64,000 nucleotides of DNA. Source: Aurantimicrobium minutum (GTDB lineage: Bacteria > Actinomycetota > Actinomycetes > Actinomycetales > Microbacteriaceae). The position numbers and the translations under genes were made by a program. The stretch's first letter is position 1. Every line of letters starts with the position of its first letter. The stretch spans positions 1,526,256-1,590,255 of the forward strand of contig NZ_JARXXV010000001.1 of assembly GCF_029893825.1 (NCBI RefSeq), given 5' to 3'. The notes beneath the pieces were generated by a model. That model was not told the origin of the DNA. It saw nothing but the letters and a program-made list of their open reading frames with translations, and ran no database searches. Shown piece by piece: positions 52,377 to 62,700 of the stretch.

Positions 52377-52382
52377 AGGTTA
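52377..52382 (-). promoter_or_regulatory. -10 element (TAACCT) of a leaderless promoter for bcp
   Basis: On the minus strand TAACCT ends 6 nt before ATG 52370. The plus strand of the same site (TAGGTT, 52376-52381) could also serve as a -10 toward rmlB, 85 bp away. Confidence 0.5.
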
Positions 52383-52465
52383 TTCCAGCTACACAAACCC
52401 TGCTACTTGAAAATCGCCAGATAAACTGGTCTTTCATTCGGATTAGCTTTTTGAGGTGTGGTTAA

Positions 52466-53464
<999 letters not shown>

Positions 53465-53469
53465 CTTCC

Positions 53470-54315
53470 TTGCCTGAACAACGAGTTCTTGTCCTTGGTG
53501 CAAACGGCCAATTGGGGAAAGCTCTTCGTGCTGAATTTCCGCAAGCTGTTATTTATAGTCGAGAAGACTGTGACCTGGTGAACATTGATCAGGTTGATCA
53601 ACTCCCGATTGACCAATTTGACGTTCTAATTAATGCTGCTGCGTATACGGCGGTTGATCTGGCCGAGACAACTGAGGGTGCCGCGCTCGCAGAAGCTGTC
53701 AATGCTTCTGCGGTTCAAGCACTATCTCATGCTGCGACTGAGCATGGAATTCTCCTTGTTCATGTCTCTACTGACTACGTCTTCGATGGGACGAAGAACA
53801 CTCCGTATCTGGAAACAGACCAGTTTAATCCGTTGGGCGTCTACGCGAAGACTAAAGCCCAAGGTGATTTATCTGTCATGTTAGTACCGCAGCATTACAT
53901 TCTTCGAACCAGTTGGGTCATTGGCGATGGCAATAACTTCGTTCGAACTATGGCATCCCTTGCTGAGCGAGGAATCAAACCATCAGTTGTGAACGATCAG
54001 ATTGGACGATTGACTTTCACTAAAGATTTGGCCGCAGCAATTCGCCACCTGATCAATTCTCAAAGTCCTTTTGGGACATATAACCTCAGCAATGAAGGCC
54101 CAGCTTCCAGCTGGGCTGACATTGCTTCGCGGGTGTATGAACTAACTGGTCACAATCCTGCCGATGTCACTGGAGTGACAACCGAAGAGTATTTCGCTGA
54201 GAAAGAGGGCATTGCCCCCAGGCCGCTATGGAGCATGCTTGATCTTTCCAAGATTGAAGCAACAGGTTTCATCCCAGCGAGTTGGGAAGCCAGACTTCAG
54301 GAGTATCTGGCTTAA
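53470..54315 (+). CDS. rmlD: dTDP-4-dehydrorhamnose reductase
   Basis: A 281-residue SDR enzyme, last step of dTDP-rhamnose synthesis. Motifs: VLVLGANGQLGKALRAE, NAAAYTAVDLAE, VSTDYVFDGTKNTPYLE and the YAKTKAQGD catalytic pair. Start is TTG 53470, at the expected distance from the nucleotide-binding motif. Its stop shares TTAA (54312-54315) with rsgA on the other strand. Confidence 0.93.
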   Translation: MPEQRVLVLGANGQLGKALRAEFPQAVIYSREDCDLVNIDQVDQLPIDQFDVLINAAAYTAVDLAETTEGAALAEAVNASAVQALSHAATEHGILLVHVSTDYVFDGTKNTPYLETDQFNPLGVYAKTKAQGDLSVMLVPQHYILRTSWVIGDGNNFVRTMASLAERGIKPSVVNDQIGRLTFTKDLAAAIRHLINSQSPFGTYNLSNEGPASSWADIASRVYELTGHNPADVTGVTTEEYFAEKEGIAPRPLWSMLDLSKIEATGFIPASWEARLQEYLA

Positions 54316-55343
54316 TCTTTGAACGTCGCAAGCAGGCGATGGAGTGAGTCCAGTCTGGTTGCGCCGGCATCGCCGAGTTCGCCTGCCTCTTGGGCTTCAT
54401 TGAGGGCACAGTCAGGCGCATCCGCTAAATGCGAACATCCACGAGGGCATCGCTCTGCAATCTCAGTGAGGTCACTGAATGATCCCAAGATGTTTTCTGG
54501 GTTCACGTGCCCTAGCCCAAAAGAACGAACACCAGGGGTATCGATAACCCAACCATTGCCAAATGGAGTCTCTAACTTGAAACAGATGCTGGAGCTCGAG
54601 GTGTGACGACCACGTCCCGTGACTTCATTGACGTGCCCAGTGGCTCTTTGAGCGCTTGGAACTAAGACATTCACTAGTGTGGACTTTCCCACACCAGAGT
54701 GCCCAACTGCCACCGTTGTGTGTCCAGCAAGGGCTTGCTGGAGTTCTTCAAGAGGAACTTGGTCAGTTCCACTTCTAAAGATTGGAACATCAAGACCAGC
54801 AAAGTTCGCCAAGAATTCTGAAGGATCATGAGTGTCGCATTTGGTGATAACAATGAGTGGCTTGATGCCCGCATCAAAAGCAGCAACAAGATAGCGATCA
54901 ACCAGTCGAACGCGTGGTTCAGGATTAGCCGCAGCAATCACAATCAGTAACTGGTCAGCATTGGCAACGATGACGCGTTCTACAGCGTCGGTGTCATCAG
55001 CACTTCTTCTAAGGATTGTTGTTCTGGGTTCAACTCGGACAATGCGAGCAAGACTGCCCGGTTCACCAGTGACATCGCCAACCACGTTGACGAAGTCACC
55101 AATAACAATGGCGTTCTTGCTGAGTTCACGGGCCCTAGAGCAGGTGACAGGGATTTCATTGATCAGAACGGTGTAACGACCACGGTCAACACCTGTCACC
55201 ATTCCGGTGACTGCGTCCGCATGGTCAGGACGGTTTTTTGTGCGTGGTTTGTTTGCTTTGGGGTTTGGGCGAATCCGAATGTCTGACTCGTCGTATTGCT
55301 CACCGAGTGAGTTTTCGTCAGAGTTTGCAGACCACCAACTCAT
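54312..55343 (-). CDS. rsgA: Ribosome small subunit-dependent GTPase A
   Basis: A 343-residue circularly permuted GTPase for late 30S assembly. It has an OB fold at about 50-130, G4-like VITKCDT, the P-loop GHSGVGKSTLVN, G3-like DTPGVRSFG and a zinc site CPRGCSHLADAPDC. ATG 55343 overlaps the aroA stop as ATGA, which decides the start over ATG 55373. The aroA-rsgA pair next to sigR is conserved in Actinobacteria. Confidence 0.93.
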   Translation of the reverse strand: MSWWSANSDENSLGEQYDESDIRIRPNPKANKPRTKNRPDHADAVTGMVTGVDRGRYTVLINEIPVTCSRARELSKNAIVIGDFVNVVGDVTGEPGSLARIVRVEPRTTILRRSADDTDAVERVIVANADQLLIVIAAANPEPRVRLVDRYLVAAFDAGIKPLIVITKCDTHDPSEFLANFAGLDVPIFRSGTDQVPLEELQQALAGHTTVAVGHSGVGKSTLVNVLVPSAQRATGHVNEVTGRGRHTSSSSICFKLETPFGNGWVIDTPGVRSFGLGHVNPENILGSFSDLTEIAERCPRGCSHLADAPDCALNEAQEAGELGDAGATRLDSLHRLLATFKD

Positions 55344-56719
55344 GAGTGAGAAGACTCCACAAGGCCAGTCCAAAGTTCAGGGAATTCAGGCAGGGTCTTT
55401 GAGGTTGTTCCAATGTTTTCAACCTCGACACCAGGAACGACAAGGCCGATGATGGCTCCAGAGGTCGCCATTCGGTGATCTTCGTAGCTCAACCAAACCC
55501 CGCCATGGAGATGGGCAGGTTCAATCTGAAGACCGTCTTCAAGCACAGAAACTTTGCCACCGAGTTTGTTTATTTCATTCGCAAGGGCAGCCAAGCGGTC
55601 AGTTTCGTGATGGCGAATATGTCCAATCCCTGTGATGGTGCTCGAAGTGGAAGCCAGTGCTGCAATGGCAACGATTGCAGGGGCAAGTTCACCACCGGTG
55701 GTGAGGTCAAGTGTGATGCCGTGAACCACAGGGTTTCCTACTTCGTCAAGCTTTCCCGTGACGGTCACCTTGTCACCATCGCGAGAGACGCTCGCACCGA
55801 AGAGAGGCAAGATCTCAAGTAAGTCATTGCCTACCTGAGTAGTTTCACTTGGCCACCCCGAAATGGTGACGGAACCACCTGTCACAACCGCAGCTGCCAA
55901 GAATGGTGCTGCATTAGATAGATCTGGTTCAATCTGCACATCGATGGCTGAAATCGGTCCTTGTTTCACAACCCAACGACCAACTTCGGGGCTTTCTACT
56001 TCAACATCACGAGAATGTAGAACGTCGATAGTCATCTCGATGTGGGGGAGGCTGGGAAGACGTTCACCCGAGTGGGTGAGATCGAGTCCCTTTTCGAAAC
56101 GAGCTGCAGAAAGCAACAAGCCAGAAACGAACTGACTTGAGCTGGAAGCGTCGATGGTGAGTTCACCGCCAGCTACTTTTCCTGTTCCATGAACAGTGAA
56201 CGGCAAGCTGCCACGGCCTTCATCAGCCACATCCACGCCTAGTGCGCGAAGAGAAGAAATTGTGGTTGACATAGGGCGACGGCGAGCACCTTCATCGCCA
56301 TCAAACGTAGTGGGACCAAGTGCCAACGAGGCAACAGGAGGCATAAAGCGCATTACTGTCCCGGCAAGACCACAATCAATGGTGGTTGATCCAATGAGTT
56401 CACCGGGGGTGATGTGCCAGTCTGGGCCAAAAGCGCCGTCGCCAGGAACTTCGGTGATTTCAGCGCCCAAAGACTTTAGAGCCTCAATCATGAGGCGGCT
56501 GTCTCGTGAATGAAGAGGTCGCTTAATTGTGGATGGGCCGTCTGCCAGAGCAGCGAGTACAAGTTCACGGTTAGTTAGGGACTTGGAGCCTGGGATTTGA
56601 AGCTCTCCAGTTACTGGTTTTCCTGCGAGTGGAGCCTTCCAGTGCCCTGAATCGGCATCATGGACGTCGTTTGACCCGTATGGGTCAAATTCAGGACGGG
56701 AATAAGGAGAGGTCAACAT
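55340..56719 (-). CDS. aroA: 3-phosphoshikimate 1-carboxyvinyltransferase (EPSP synthase)
   Basis: A 459-residue EPSP synthase of the shikimate pathway, with ELQIPGSKSLTNRELVLAAL, DCGLAGTVMRFM, SSSQFVSGLLLSAARF and SYEDHRMATSGAIIG. The N-terminal ~30 residues (PYSRPEFDPYGSNDVH) are a lineage-type extension. The ATG is 7 nt from a minus-strand TAACCT that overlaps the sigR promoter region, so the two genes' expression may interfere. Confidence 0.95.
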   Translation of the reverse strand: MLTSPYSRPEFDPYGSNDVHDADSGHWKAPLAGKPVTGELQIPGSKSLTNRELVLAALADGPSTIKRPLHSRDSRLMIEALKSLGAEITEVPGDGAFGPDWHITPGELIGSTTIDCGLAGTVMRFMPPVASLALGPTTFDGDEGARRRPMSTTISSLRALGVDVADEGRGSLPFTVHGTGKVAGGELTIDASSSSQFVSGLLLSAARFEKGLDLTHSGERLPSLPHIEMTIDVLHSRDVEVESPEVGRWVVKQGPISAIDVQIEPDLSNAAPFLAAAVVTGGSVTISGWPSETTQVGNDLLEILPLFGASVSRDGDKVTVTGKLDEVGNPVVHGITLDLTTGGELAPAIVAIAALASTSSTITGIGHIRHHETDRLAALANEINKLGGKVSVLEDGLQIEPAHLHGGVWLSYEDHRMATSGAIIGLVVPGVEVENIGTTSKTLPEFPELWTGLVESSHS

Positions 56720-56724
56720 CTGTT
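56698..56724 (+). promoter_or_regulatory. SigR/SigH-type promoter upstream of sigR
   Basis: GGGAAT (56698-56703), an 18-nt spacer and GTT (56722-56724) match the actinobacterial SigR/SigH consensus exactly, upstream of the sigR gene, so positive autoregulation is expected. The element lies inside the first codons of aroA on the other strand. Confidence 0.75.
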
Positions 56725-56725
56725 C

Positions 56726-56732
56726 TAGGTTA
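56726..56732. promoter_or_regulatory. Symmetric -10 element between aroA and sigR
   Basis: TAGGTTA: minus-strand TAACCT is 7 nt before the aroA ATG; plus-strand TAGGTT points to sigR, 30 nt from its ATG, and could provide basal transcription. Confidence 0.55.
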
Positions 56733-56761
56733 TCGAGGATTTAGATTAGGAGTGGGCGCTG

Positions 56762-57385
56762 ATGGCAGGTTCAGTCACCTTGGAGGGAGCAGGCGTAGGC
56801 TTAGAGCAGATGACTACAGCACCCTCTGCCAAAAGCGCACTGTTTGAAGAACAGGCGATGGAGCACATTGACAAGCTATATGCCCACGCCATGCGTAAGA
56901 CTGGCAACCGCGTAGATGCCAATGATTTAGTGCAGGAAACCTATCTCAAAGCCTTTGCTGCCTTTGACCAATTCCAGCAAGGAACCAATATCAAGGCCTG
57001 GCTTCACCGCATTCTTGAGAACACCTACATCAACCAATACCGCAAGCTTCAGAATCAGCCTTATTACTCTCCGCTTGAGGATTTAGAAGACTGGCAACTC
57101 GGAGATGCAGAAAGCAGAACAGCAACTTCCAGTCGTTCTGCTGAGGCAGAAGCTATTGATCACTTGCCTGCAAGTGCAGTAAAAGATGCATTGCAGGCAA
57201 TCCCTGAAGACTTCAGGGCTGCTGTCTACTTGGTAGATGTTGAGGGATATAGCTACCAAGAAGTAGCCGACATCATGGAGACACCAACTGGAACTGTCAT
57301 GAGCAGACTTCACCGCGGAAGAAAGCTTCTGCGCGAACAATTAGCTGACTATGCACGCGAGCAAGGCATTGGAAAGGGCAAGTAA
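56762..57385 (+). CDS. sigR: ECF sigma factor SigR/SigH (oxidative-stress type)
   Basis: A 207-residue ECF sigma factor of the SigR/SigH/RpoE group that governs thiol-oxidative and heat stress. Region 2 contains [23 protein letters not shown] (motif [11 protein letters not shown]) and [16 protein letters not shown]; region 4 contains [20 protein letters not shown] and [12 protein letters not shown] 56762 has TAGGAG 9 nt upstream; ATG 56810 is a shorter alternative. The anti-sigma gene overlaps its stop by 1 nt. Confidence 0.94.
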   Translation: MAGSVTLEGAGVGLEQMTTAPSAKSALFEEQAMEHIDKLYAHAMRKTGNRVDANDLVQETYLKAFAAFDQFQQGTNIKAWLHRILENTYINQYRKLQNQPYYSPLEDLEDWQLGDAESRTATSSRSAEAEAIDHLPASAVKDALQAIPEDFRAAVYLVDVEGYSYQEVADIMETPTGTVMSRLHRGRKLLREQLADYAREQGIGKGK

Positions 57386-57630
57386 TGGGTGACTGCGGTT
57401 GCGATAAGGCCAAGAAGGACCTTGAAGAGTATCTCCACAATGAACTCTGTAGTGAAGAAGCTGCAGATATCCGTGCACATATGGAGAACTGTGTTGACTG
57501 TTCAGATGAGCACCGTGTCGGTGTTGTGTTGACTGAAGCGGTCAAGCGCGCGTGTGAAGAGACAGCACCTGAAGCTCTGAAACTTGAAGTATTAGAAAAA
57601 CTCCGAAGCATGCAACAACACAGCCTCTGA
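57385..57630 (+). CDS. rsrA: Zinc-binding anti-sigma factor (RsrA/RshA-like)
   Basis: An 81-residue ZAS-domain protein. It has the redox-zinc motif H-X3-C-X2-C in HMENCVDC plus an upstream cysteine pair (GDCGCDKA) and Cys in NELCSEE. Thiol oxidation releases zinc and frees the sigma factor in RsrA. Overlap with sigR (TAATG) gives coupled synthesis, as in Streptomyces and mycobacteria. Confidence 0.92.
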   Translation: MGDCGCDKAKKDLEEYLHNELCSEEAADIRAHMENCVDCSDEHRVGVVLTEAVKRACEETAPEALKLEVLEKLRSMQQHSL

Positions 57631-57672
57631 GTTTCCAGTTAGGCAACACATCTCCTACCGATAATTCAAAAG

Positions 57673-57678
57673 TAGGCT
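57673..57678 (+). promoter_or_regulatory. -10 element (TAGGCT) before the OafA-like gene
   Basis: TAGGCT ends 9 nt before ATG 57688, giving a leaderless or almost leaderless message. Confidence 0.5.
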
Positions 57679-57687
57679 AGATGAATC

Positions 57688-59721
57688 ATGGCTTCGACAA
57701 AACCCTTAAGAACCGACATACAGGTTTTACGCGCGGTAGCTGTGATGTTGGTGGTCCTATTTCATTTGTGGCCTGGGCGGGTGAGATCTGGCTTCATAGG
57801 CGTAGACATCTTTTTTGTCATTTCAGGTTTTCTGATCTCCAGTCACCTCTTTTCAGAAGCTTTTTCCACATTGGGAGTTAGTGTCTTTCAATTTTGGGCA
57901 CGAAGGATAAGAAGACTTCTTCCTATAGCCTTTCTCGTTGTAGCAGCAACCTCAATAGTCGTGCTTGTGGTGCTTCCTCTTTCAGAGAGAGTTGAGTTTG
58001 GCAAACAAGCAATAGCGTCAGTGTTTTATTACGAAAACTGGGTGCTTGCGTTTGATTCGGTAAATTACCTCAATGCCGATAATGCACCAACAGCGGTGCA
58101 ACAGTATTGGTCACTTTCTGTAGAAGAACAGTTTTATATTCTTTGGCCTCTTCTGTTGATTACGGTGCTTATGGTTAGCCGCAAAATTAGGGCTAAATTA
58201 TCACTCACCATTTTTTCTACGTTGTTTGTACTCGTGTTACTCTCACTCTCCCTCTCAATCTTGTTGGGGGTCACAAACAATCCCAGTGGATATTTCAATA
58301 CTTTTTCTCGAATTTGGGAATTTGGGTTCGGGGCGATTTGCGCATTTCTTGTGTTAAAGACTTCCGTAATCTCAAGGGAGAATTTGCTCAGGGCTTTTCA
58401 GTTTTGTGGCTGGATATTGTTAATTGCATCTATTGCCCTCATCACGCCTGAACTTCAATTTCCTGGTTGGATAGCGATTCTCCCAGTAACCGGGACTGCT
58501 TTGATCTTGCTCGGTGGCTCAGGAGTAAATGAGAATCAAGCTGGTAATAACAAACAATTACTCAAGCCAGCAACCTGGCTTGGTGGAATTTCGTATTCCA
58601 TGTACCTATGGCATTGGCCATTGATCATTCTGTTCCCATTTGTTTTTGGCCACGACCTCCATACACAAAACAAAATTGAGATACTCATTGCCGTCGTTGT
58701 TATTTCGTGGGCATCGACAAGGTTTGTTGAAAAGCCTCTTCAAAACTTACAAATTCTTACCAAAGCCAAACCACGAAGAACATTTGTTGCAGCATTACTC
58801 GCAGCTATTTTGTGTTTGATGCCTGTGTGTTACCTGTTCTTCGACATGAATGCTCGAGCCGCACATTCTGCAGAATTAACAAAAGAACTACAGCTTCAAG
58901 ATTGTTTTGGAGCTGAATCAAGAATCCCCGGAATACTTTGTAGTGCTGATGTAACCACTGCTTTAGTACCCGACCTAGCTCTAGTTCATGATGATCTTCC
59001 GACCGAAGCTAATGCATGTAAGTCAGACACTACGGAAGTAACTGTTTGCTCATTTGGCAAGGTGGGTTCGAAAACCAAAGTTGCTTTAGTAGGTGATTCT
59101 CACGCTGGACACTGGTTTCCTGCGTTGGAACAAATTGCCCTCAATAATAACTGGCAACTTGATCTGTATCTTCGTTCAAGTTGCACATTCTCTCTAGTGC
59201 CGAGAAGCGAAATGTATTCTCAATGCCCCATTTGGTCTCAGGGCGCATTGGAGACATTAGTCGCTCAGGGTGATTACAAATTTGCCATCATCACTTCTTT
59301 AGCGCCGAACCTGTATAACGATGGCCAGAGCTCAGAGTCTGTTACTGAAGGTTTTGCCAGTGTTTGGGAGCCACTGTTAGCAGAAGGTACGAAGATTGTT
59401 GTCATCAAGGACACCCCGTATTGGCTTGAGGACCCGCTAACGTGCATCAGTCAACAACAAAGTGATTTCTCCGTCTGTGATGTTCCTCAAGATGTTGTCT
59501 TCCAAACTCCTGATCTTGAGTACTTGGCTGCACAACAGATTGATGGTGTGACCACCGTGGACATGACTCCTTACTTCTGCAGTAATTCGAAGTGCTCAAC
59601 AGTCATAGGCGGAGTGATTGTCTACAGCGATTTTCACCATATGACCTCGACTTTTTCAAAGTCTTTGCGTTTGCCATTGAAAAAGGCATTAGAAGAAGCA
59701 CTGGATACGAAGTTGAAGTAA
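57688..59721 (+). CDS. OafA/YrhL-like acyltransferase with C-terminal SGNH domain
   Basis: A 677-residue protein. Residues 1-375 are an acyltransferase-3 domain of about ten helices (TDIQVLRAVAVMLVVLFHLW with the family His, GFIGVDIFFVISGFLIS, YWSLSVEEQFYILWPLLL, YSMYLWHWPLIILFPF). After one more helix near 375-392, an external SGNH domain (about 400-677) starts with VALVGDSHAGHWFPAL and has a C-terminal DFHHMT with the catalytic His. Such fusions O-acetylate cell-surface polysaccharides. A hand-counted line is about 42% G+C, clearly below its neighbours, which suggests acquisition by transfer or relaxed selection. Confidence 0.88.
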   Translation: MASTKPLRTDIQVLRAVAVMLVVLFHLWPGRVRSGFIGVDIFFVISGFLISSHLFSEAFSTLGVSVFQFWARRIRRLLPIAFLVVAATSIVVLVVLPLSERVEFGKQAIASVFYYENWVLAFDSVNYLNADNAPTAVQQYWSLSVEEQFYILWPLLLITVLMVSRKIRAKLSLTIFSTLFVLVLLSLSLSILLGVTNNPSGYFNTFSRIWEFGFGAICAFLVLKTSVISRENLLRAFQFCGWILLIASIALITPELQFPGWIAILPVTGTALILLGGSGVNENQAGNNKQLLKPATWLGGISYSMYLWHWPLIILFPFVFGHDLHTQNKIEILIAVVVISWASTRFVEKPLQNLQILTKAKPRRTFVAALLAAILCLMPVCYLFFDMNARAAHSAELTKELQLQDCFGAESRIPGILCSADVTTALVPDLALVHDDLPTEANACKSDTTEVTVCSFGKVGSKTKVALVGDSHAGHWFPALEQIALNNNWQLDLYLRSSCTFSLVPRSEMYSQCPIWSQGALETLVAQGDYKFAIITSLAPNLYNDGQSSESVTEGFASVWEPLLAEGTKIVVIKDTPYWLEDPLTCISQQQSDFSVCDVPQDVVFQTPDLEYLAAQQIDGVTTVDMTPYFCSNSKCSTVIGGVIVYSDFHHMTSTFSKSLRLPLKKALEEALDTKLK

Positions 59722-59768
59722 TTCCTTGAAAAAAGTGAAAACAGTAATTTAGTCTCTGTTGGTAATAG

Positions 59769-62700
59769 TTATGAAAAGTTCAGAGCTTTCGAAAGAATCT
59801 CAGCAGCTTCAATAGCGTGACGCTTCGCTGAACCCACAGCTGGGGAGGCTGAAGCGGGTCGTGAAACGTTGCGAAGAACGCGTCCTTCAAGCTTGGGGGA
59901 GACCTCGAAGAGCATGAAAGGCCATGCACCCTGGTTAGCTGGCTCGTCTTGGTACCAGACCAACTCAGCGTTGGGGTAGGAAGCTAGAACTTCGTTGAGC
60001 TGCTTCATGGGAGCTGGGTAGAATTGCTCGAGGCGCACGATTGCTATTGCAGGGTTGGGGAACTTCTCCAGCTCTGCAACGAGGTCGTGGTAAGGCTTAC
60101 CCGCTGTGAGAATCACGCGCTTAACCGCGTTACGGTCGAGCTGGCGTGGGTCATCAAGAACAGGCTCGAATACACCGCTGGTGAAGTCTTCAACATTGCT
60201 GGACGCACCCCGGAGACGGAGCATTGCCTTGGGGGTGAAAACAATCAGTGGCTTCCGTGGCTTGCTGTATGCCTGACGACGTAGCAGGTGGAAGTAAGAA
60301 GCAGGTGTCGAAGGCCGAGCCACAACCATATTGTCTTCAGCACAGAGCTGCAGGAAGCGCTCAATACGTGCTGATGAGTGGTCAGGACCCTGGCCTTCGT
60401 AACCGTGGGGGAGGAGCATCACAACTGACGAGCGCTGTCCCCACTTCTGCTCGGAAGCAGAAATGTATTCGTCAATGACTGTCTGCGCACCGTCAGCGAA
60501 GTCACCGAACTGTGCCTCCCACATTACCAATGCGTCTTCTCGCTGGACTGAGTATCCGTACTCGTAGCCAAGAACGGCATACTCGCTCAGGAGTGAGTCA
60601 TAGATCCAGAAACGGCCCTGATCTTCGCTGAGGTTGAGCAGTGGCAACCATTCCTGACCGTTCTCACGGTCATGGAAGACTGCATGACGCTGAACGAAGG
60701 TTCCACGGCGCACATCTTGACCAGTGAGACGAACAGGCTTTCCTTCAAGAAGGAGGGATCCGAAGGCAAGTAGTTCTCCAAAGCCCCAGTCAATGTCGCC
60801 ATTGCGACTCATTTCAAGGCGCTTAGCAAGGAGCTGCTGGAGCTTGCTGTGAACAGTGAAGCCTGCAGGAACGTTGTTGAATGCGTCTCCAATACGGTGA
60901 ATGACGGAAACGTCAACACCAGTTGTGGTGGGGGCAAGAACTTCGTTGTCGAGGAGGTTGCCACCTGTGACAGTGTCATTAGCGCCAATAGTTGACATCG
61001 TTCCGGTCTGTGCTGCGTGAGTTTCAGCGAAAGCTGTCTCTAGCTGAGCCTGGAAGTCTGCCTGTGCCTTGTCGAACTCTTCTTGAGTTATGTCACCGCG
61101 GCCGACAAGGGCTTCGGTGTAGAGGCGACGAACGGAACGCTTTGCCTCAATCAGGTTGTACATCAGTGGCTGAGTCATCGAAGGGTCGTCACCTTCGTTG
61201 TGACCGCGGCGGCGGTAGCAAACGAGGTCAATGACAACGTCCTTGTTGAAACGTTGGCGGAATTCGAATGCCAGACGTGCAACACGAACGACAGCTTCAG
61301 GGTCATCTCCGTTGACGTGCCAGATTGGTGCCTGGATGGTCTTTGCGACGTCGGTTGCGTAGACAGAGGTGCGTGATGCTTCGGGCAGGGTGGTGAAACC
61401 AACCTGGTTGTTGATCACAATGTGAACGGTTCCACCAATGCGGTAGCCGCGAAGCTGTGACATCTGCAGACCTTCAAGGACAACTCCTTGACCAGCCATA
61501 GCTGCGTCACCGTGAATGAGCACAGGGAGAGTTGTGAAAGTGCCGATGGGCTTGAGGTCCTGCTTGGCGCGGACGATTCCTTGGAGAACAGTGTTTACTG
61601 TCTCAAGGTGTGAAGGGTTAGCAGCGAGGGAGACGGGAATGGTCTTTCCTTCTGCGGAAGTAAAGACACCCTCGGTTCCGAGGTGGTACTTCACGTCACC
61701 AGAGCCCTGAACGCTCTTGGGATCTTGGGTTCCTTCGAATTCACGGAAGATCTGTCCGTAAGTCTTGCCTGCAATGTTGGTCAGGACGTTGAGGCGACCA
61801 CGGTGAGCCATACCAATGCCTACGCCGTCGAGTTCAGCAGTTGCTGCATCCTGGAGAATTTCATCCAGGAGAGGAATTACAGACTCGCCGCCTTCAAGGC
61901 TGAAGCGCTTCTGGCCTACGTACTTGGTCTGGAGGAAGGTTTCGAAGGCTTCTGCTTCGTTGAGCTTGCCCAGAATGCGCATCTGCTCATCGTGGCCAGG
62001 CTTTTCATAGGGGCGCTCGACCTTTTCTTGGATCCACTTACGCTGCTCTGGGTCCTGGATGTGCATGTATTCCAGACCAACAGTGCGGCAGTAGGAGTCA
62101 CGAAGGATTCCGAGAACCTTGCGCAGGGGAGCAGTGCGAGTTCCACCGATGCCACCTGTAACGAATTCACGGTCGAGATCCCAGAAAGTCAGGCCGTGGC
62201 TTTCGATTTCGAGATCTGGGTGAGTGCGCTGCTTGTACTCAAGAGGATCGATGTCTGCCATGAGGTGGCCACGAACGCGGTATGCGTTGATGAGCTCCTG
62301 AACACGGGCAGTTTTGTCGATGGCAGAACCACGGTTAACGCTGACGTCAACTCCCCAGTGAATGGGGACGTAGGGGATGCGAAGTGCAGCAAAGATGTCT
62401 TCGTAAAAATTCCGTTGACCGATAAGCAACTCGTGCACGATCTTGAGGAATTCACCAGAACCAGCACCTTGGATGACGCGGTGGTCATAGGTGCTGGTCA
62501 AAGTCAGGACCTTGCTGATCGCCATTTCGATGAGAGTTTCTTCACTCGCACCTTGGAACTCAGCTGGATAGTCGAGTGCTCCAGCACCAATGATGCAGCC
62601 CTGTCCACGCATAAGGCGAGGTACAGAGTGAACTGTTCCGATTCCACCAGGGTTGGTCAGAGAAACGGTGATTCCTTGGAAGTCTTCTGCAGCGAGTTTG

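Noticed and set aside
57681..57881. ATG at 57681 in another frame before the OafA-like gene
   Set aside because: The frame has no homology and overlaps the real gene starting at ATG 57688 with a clear acyltransferase N-terminus.
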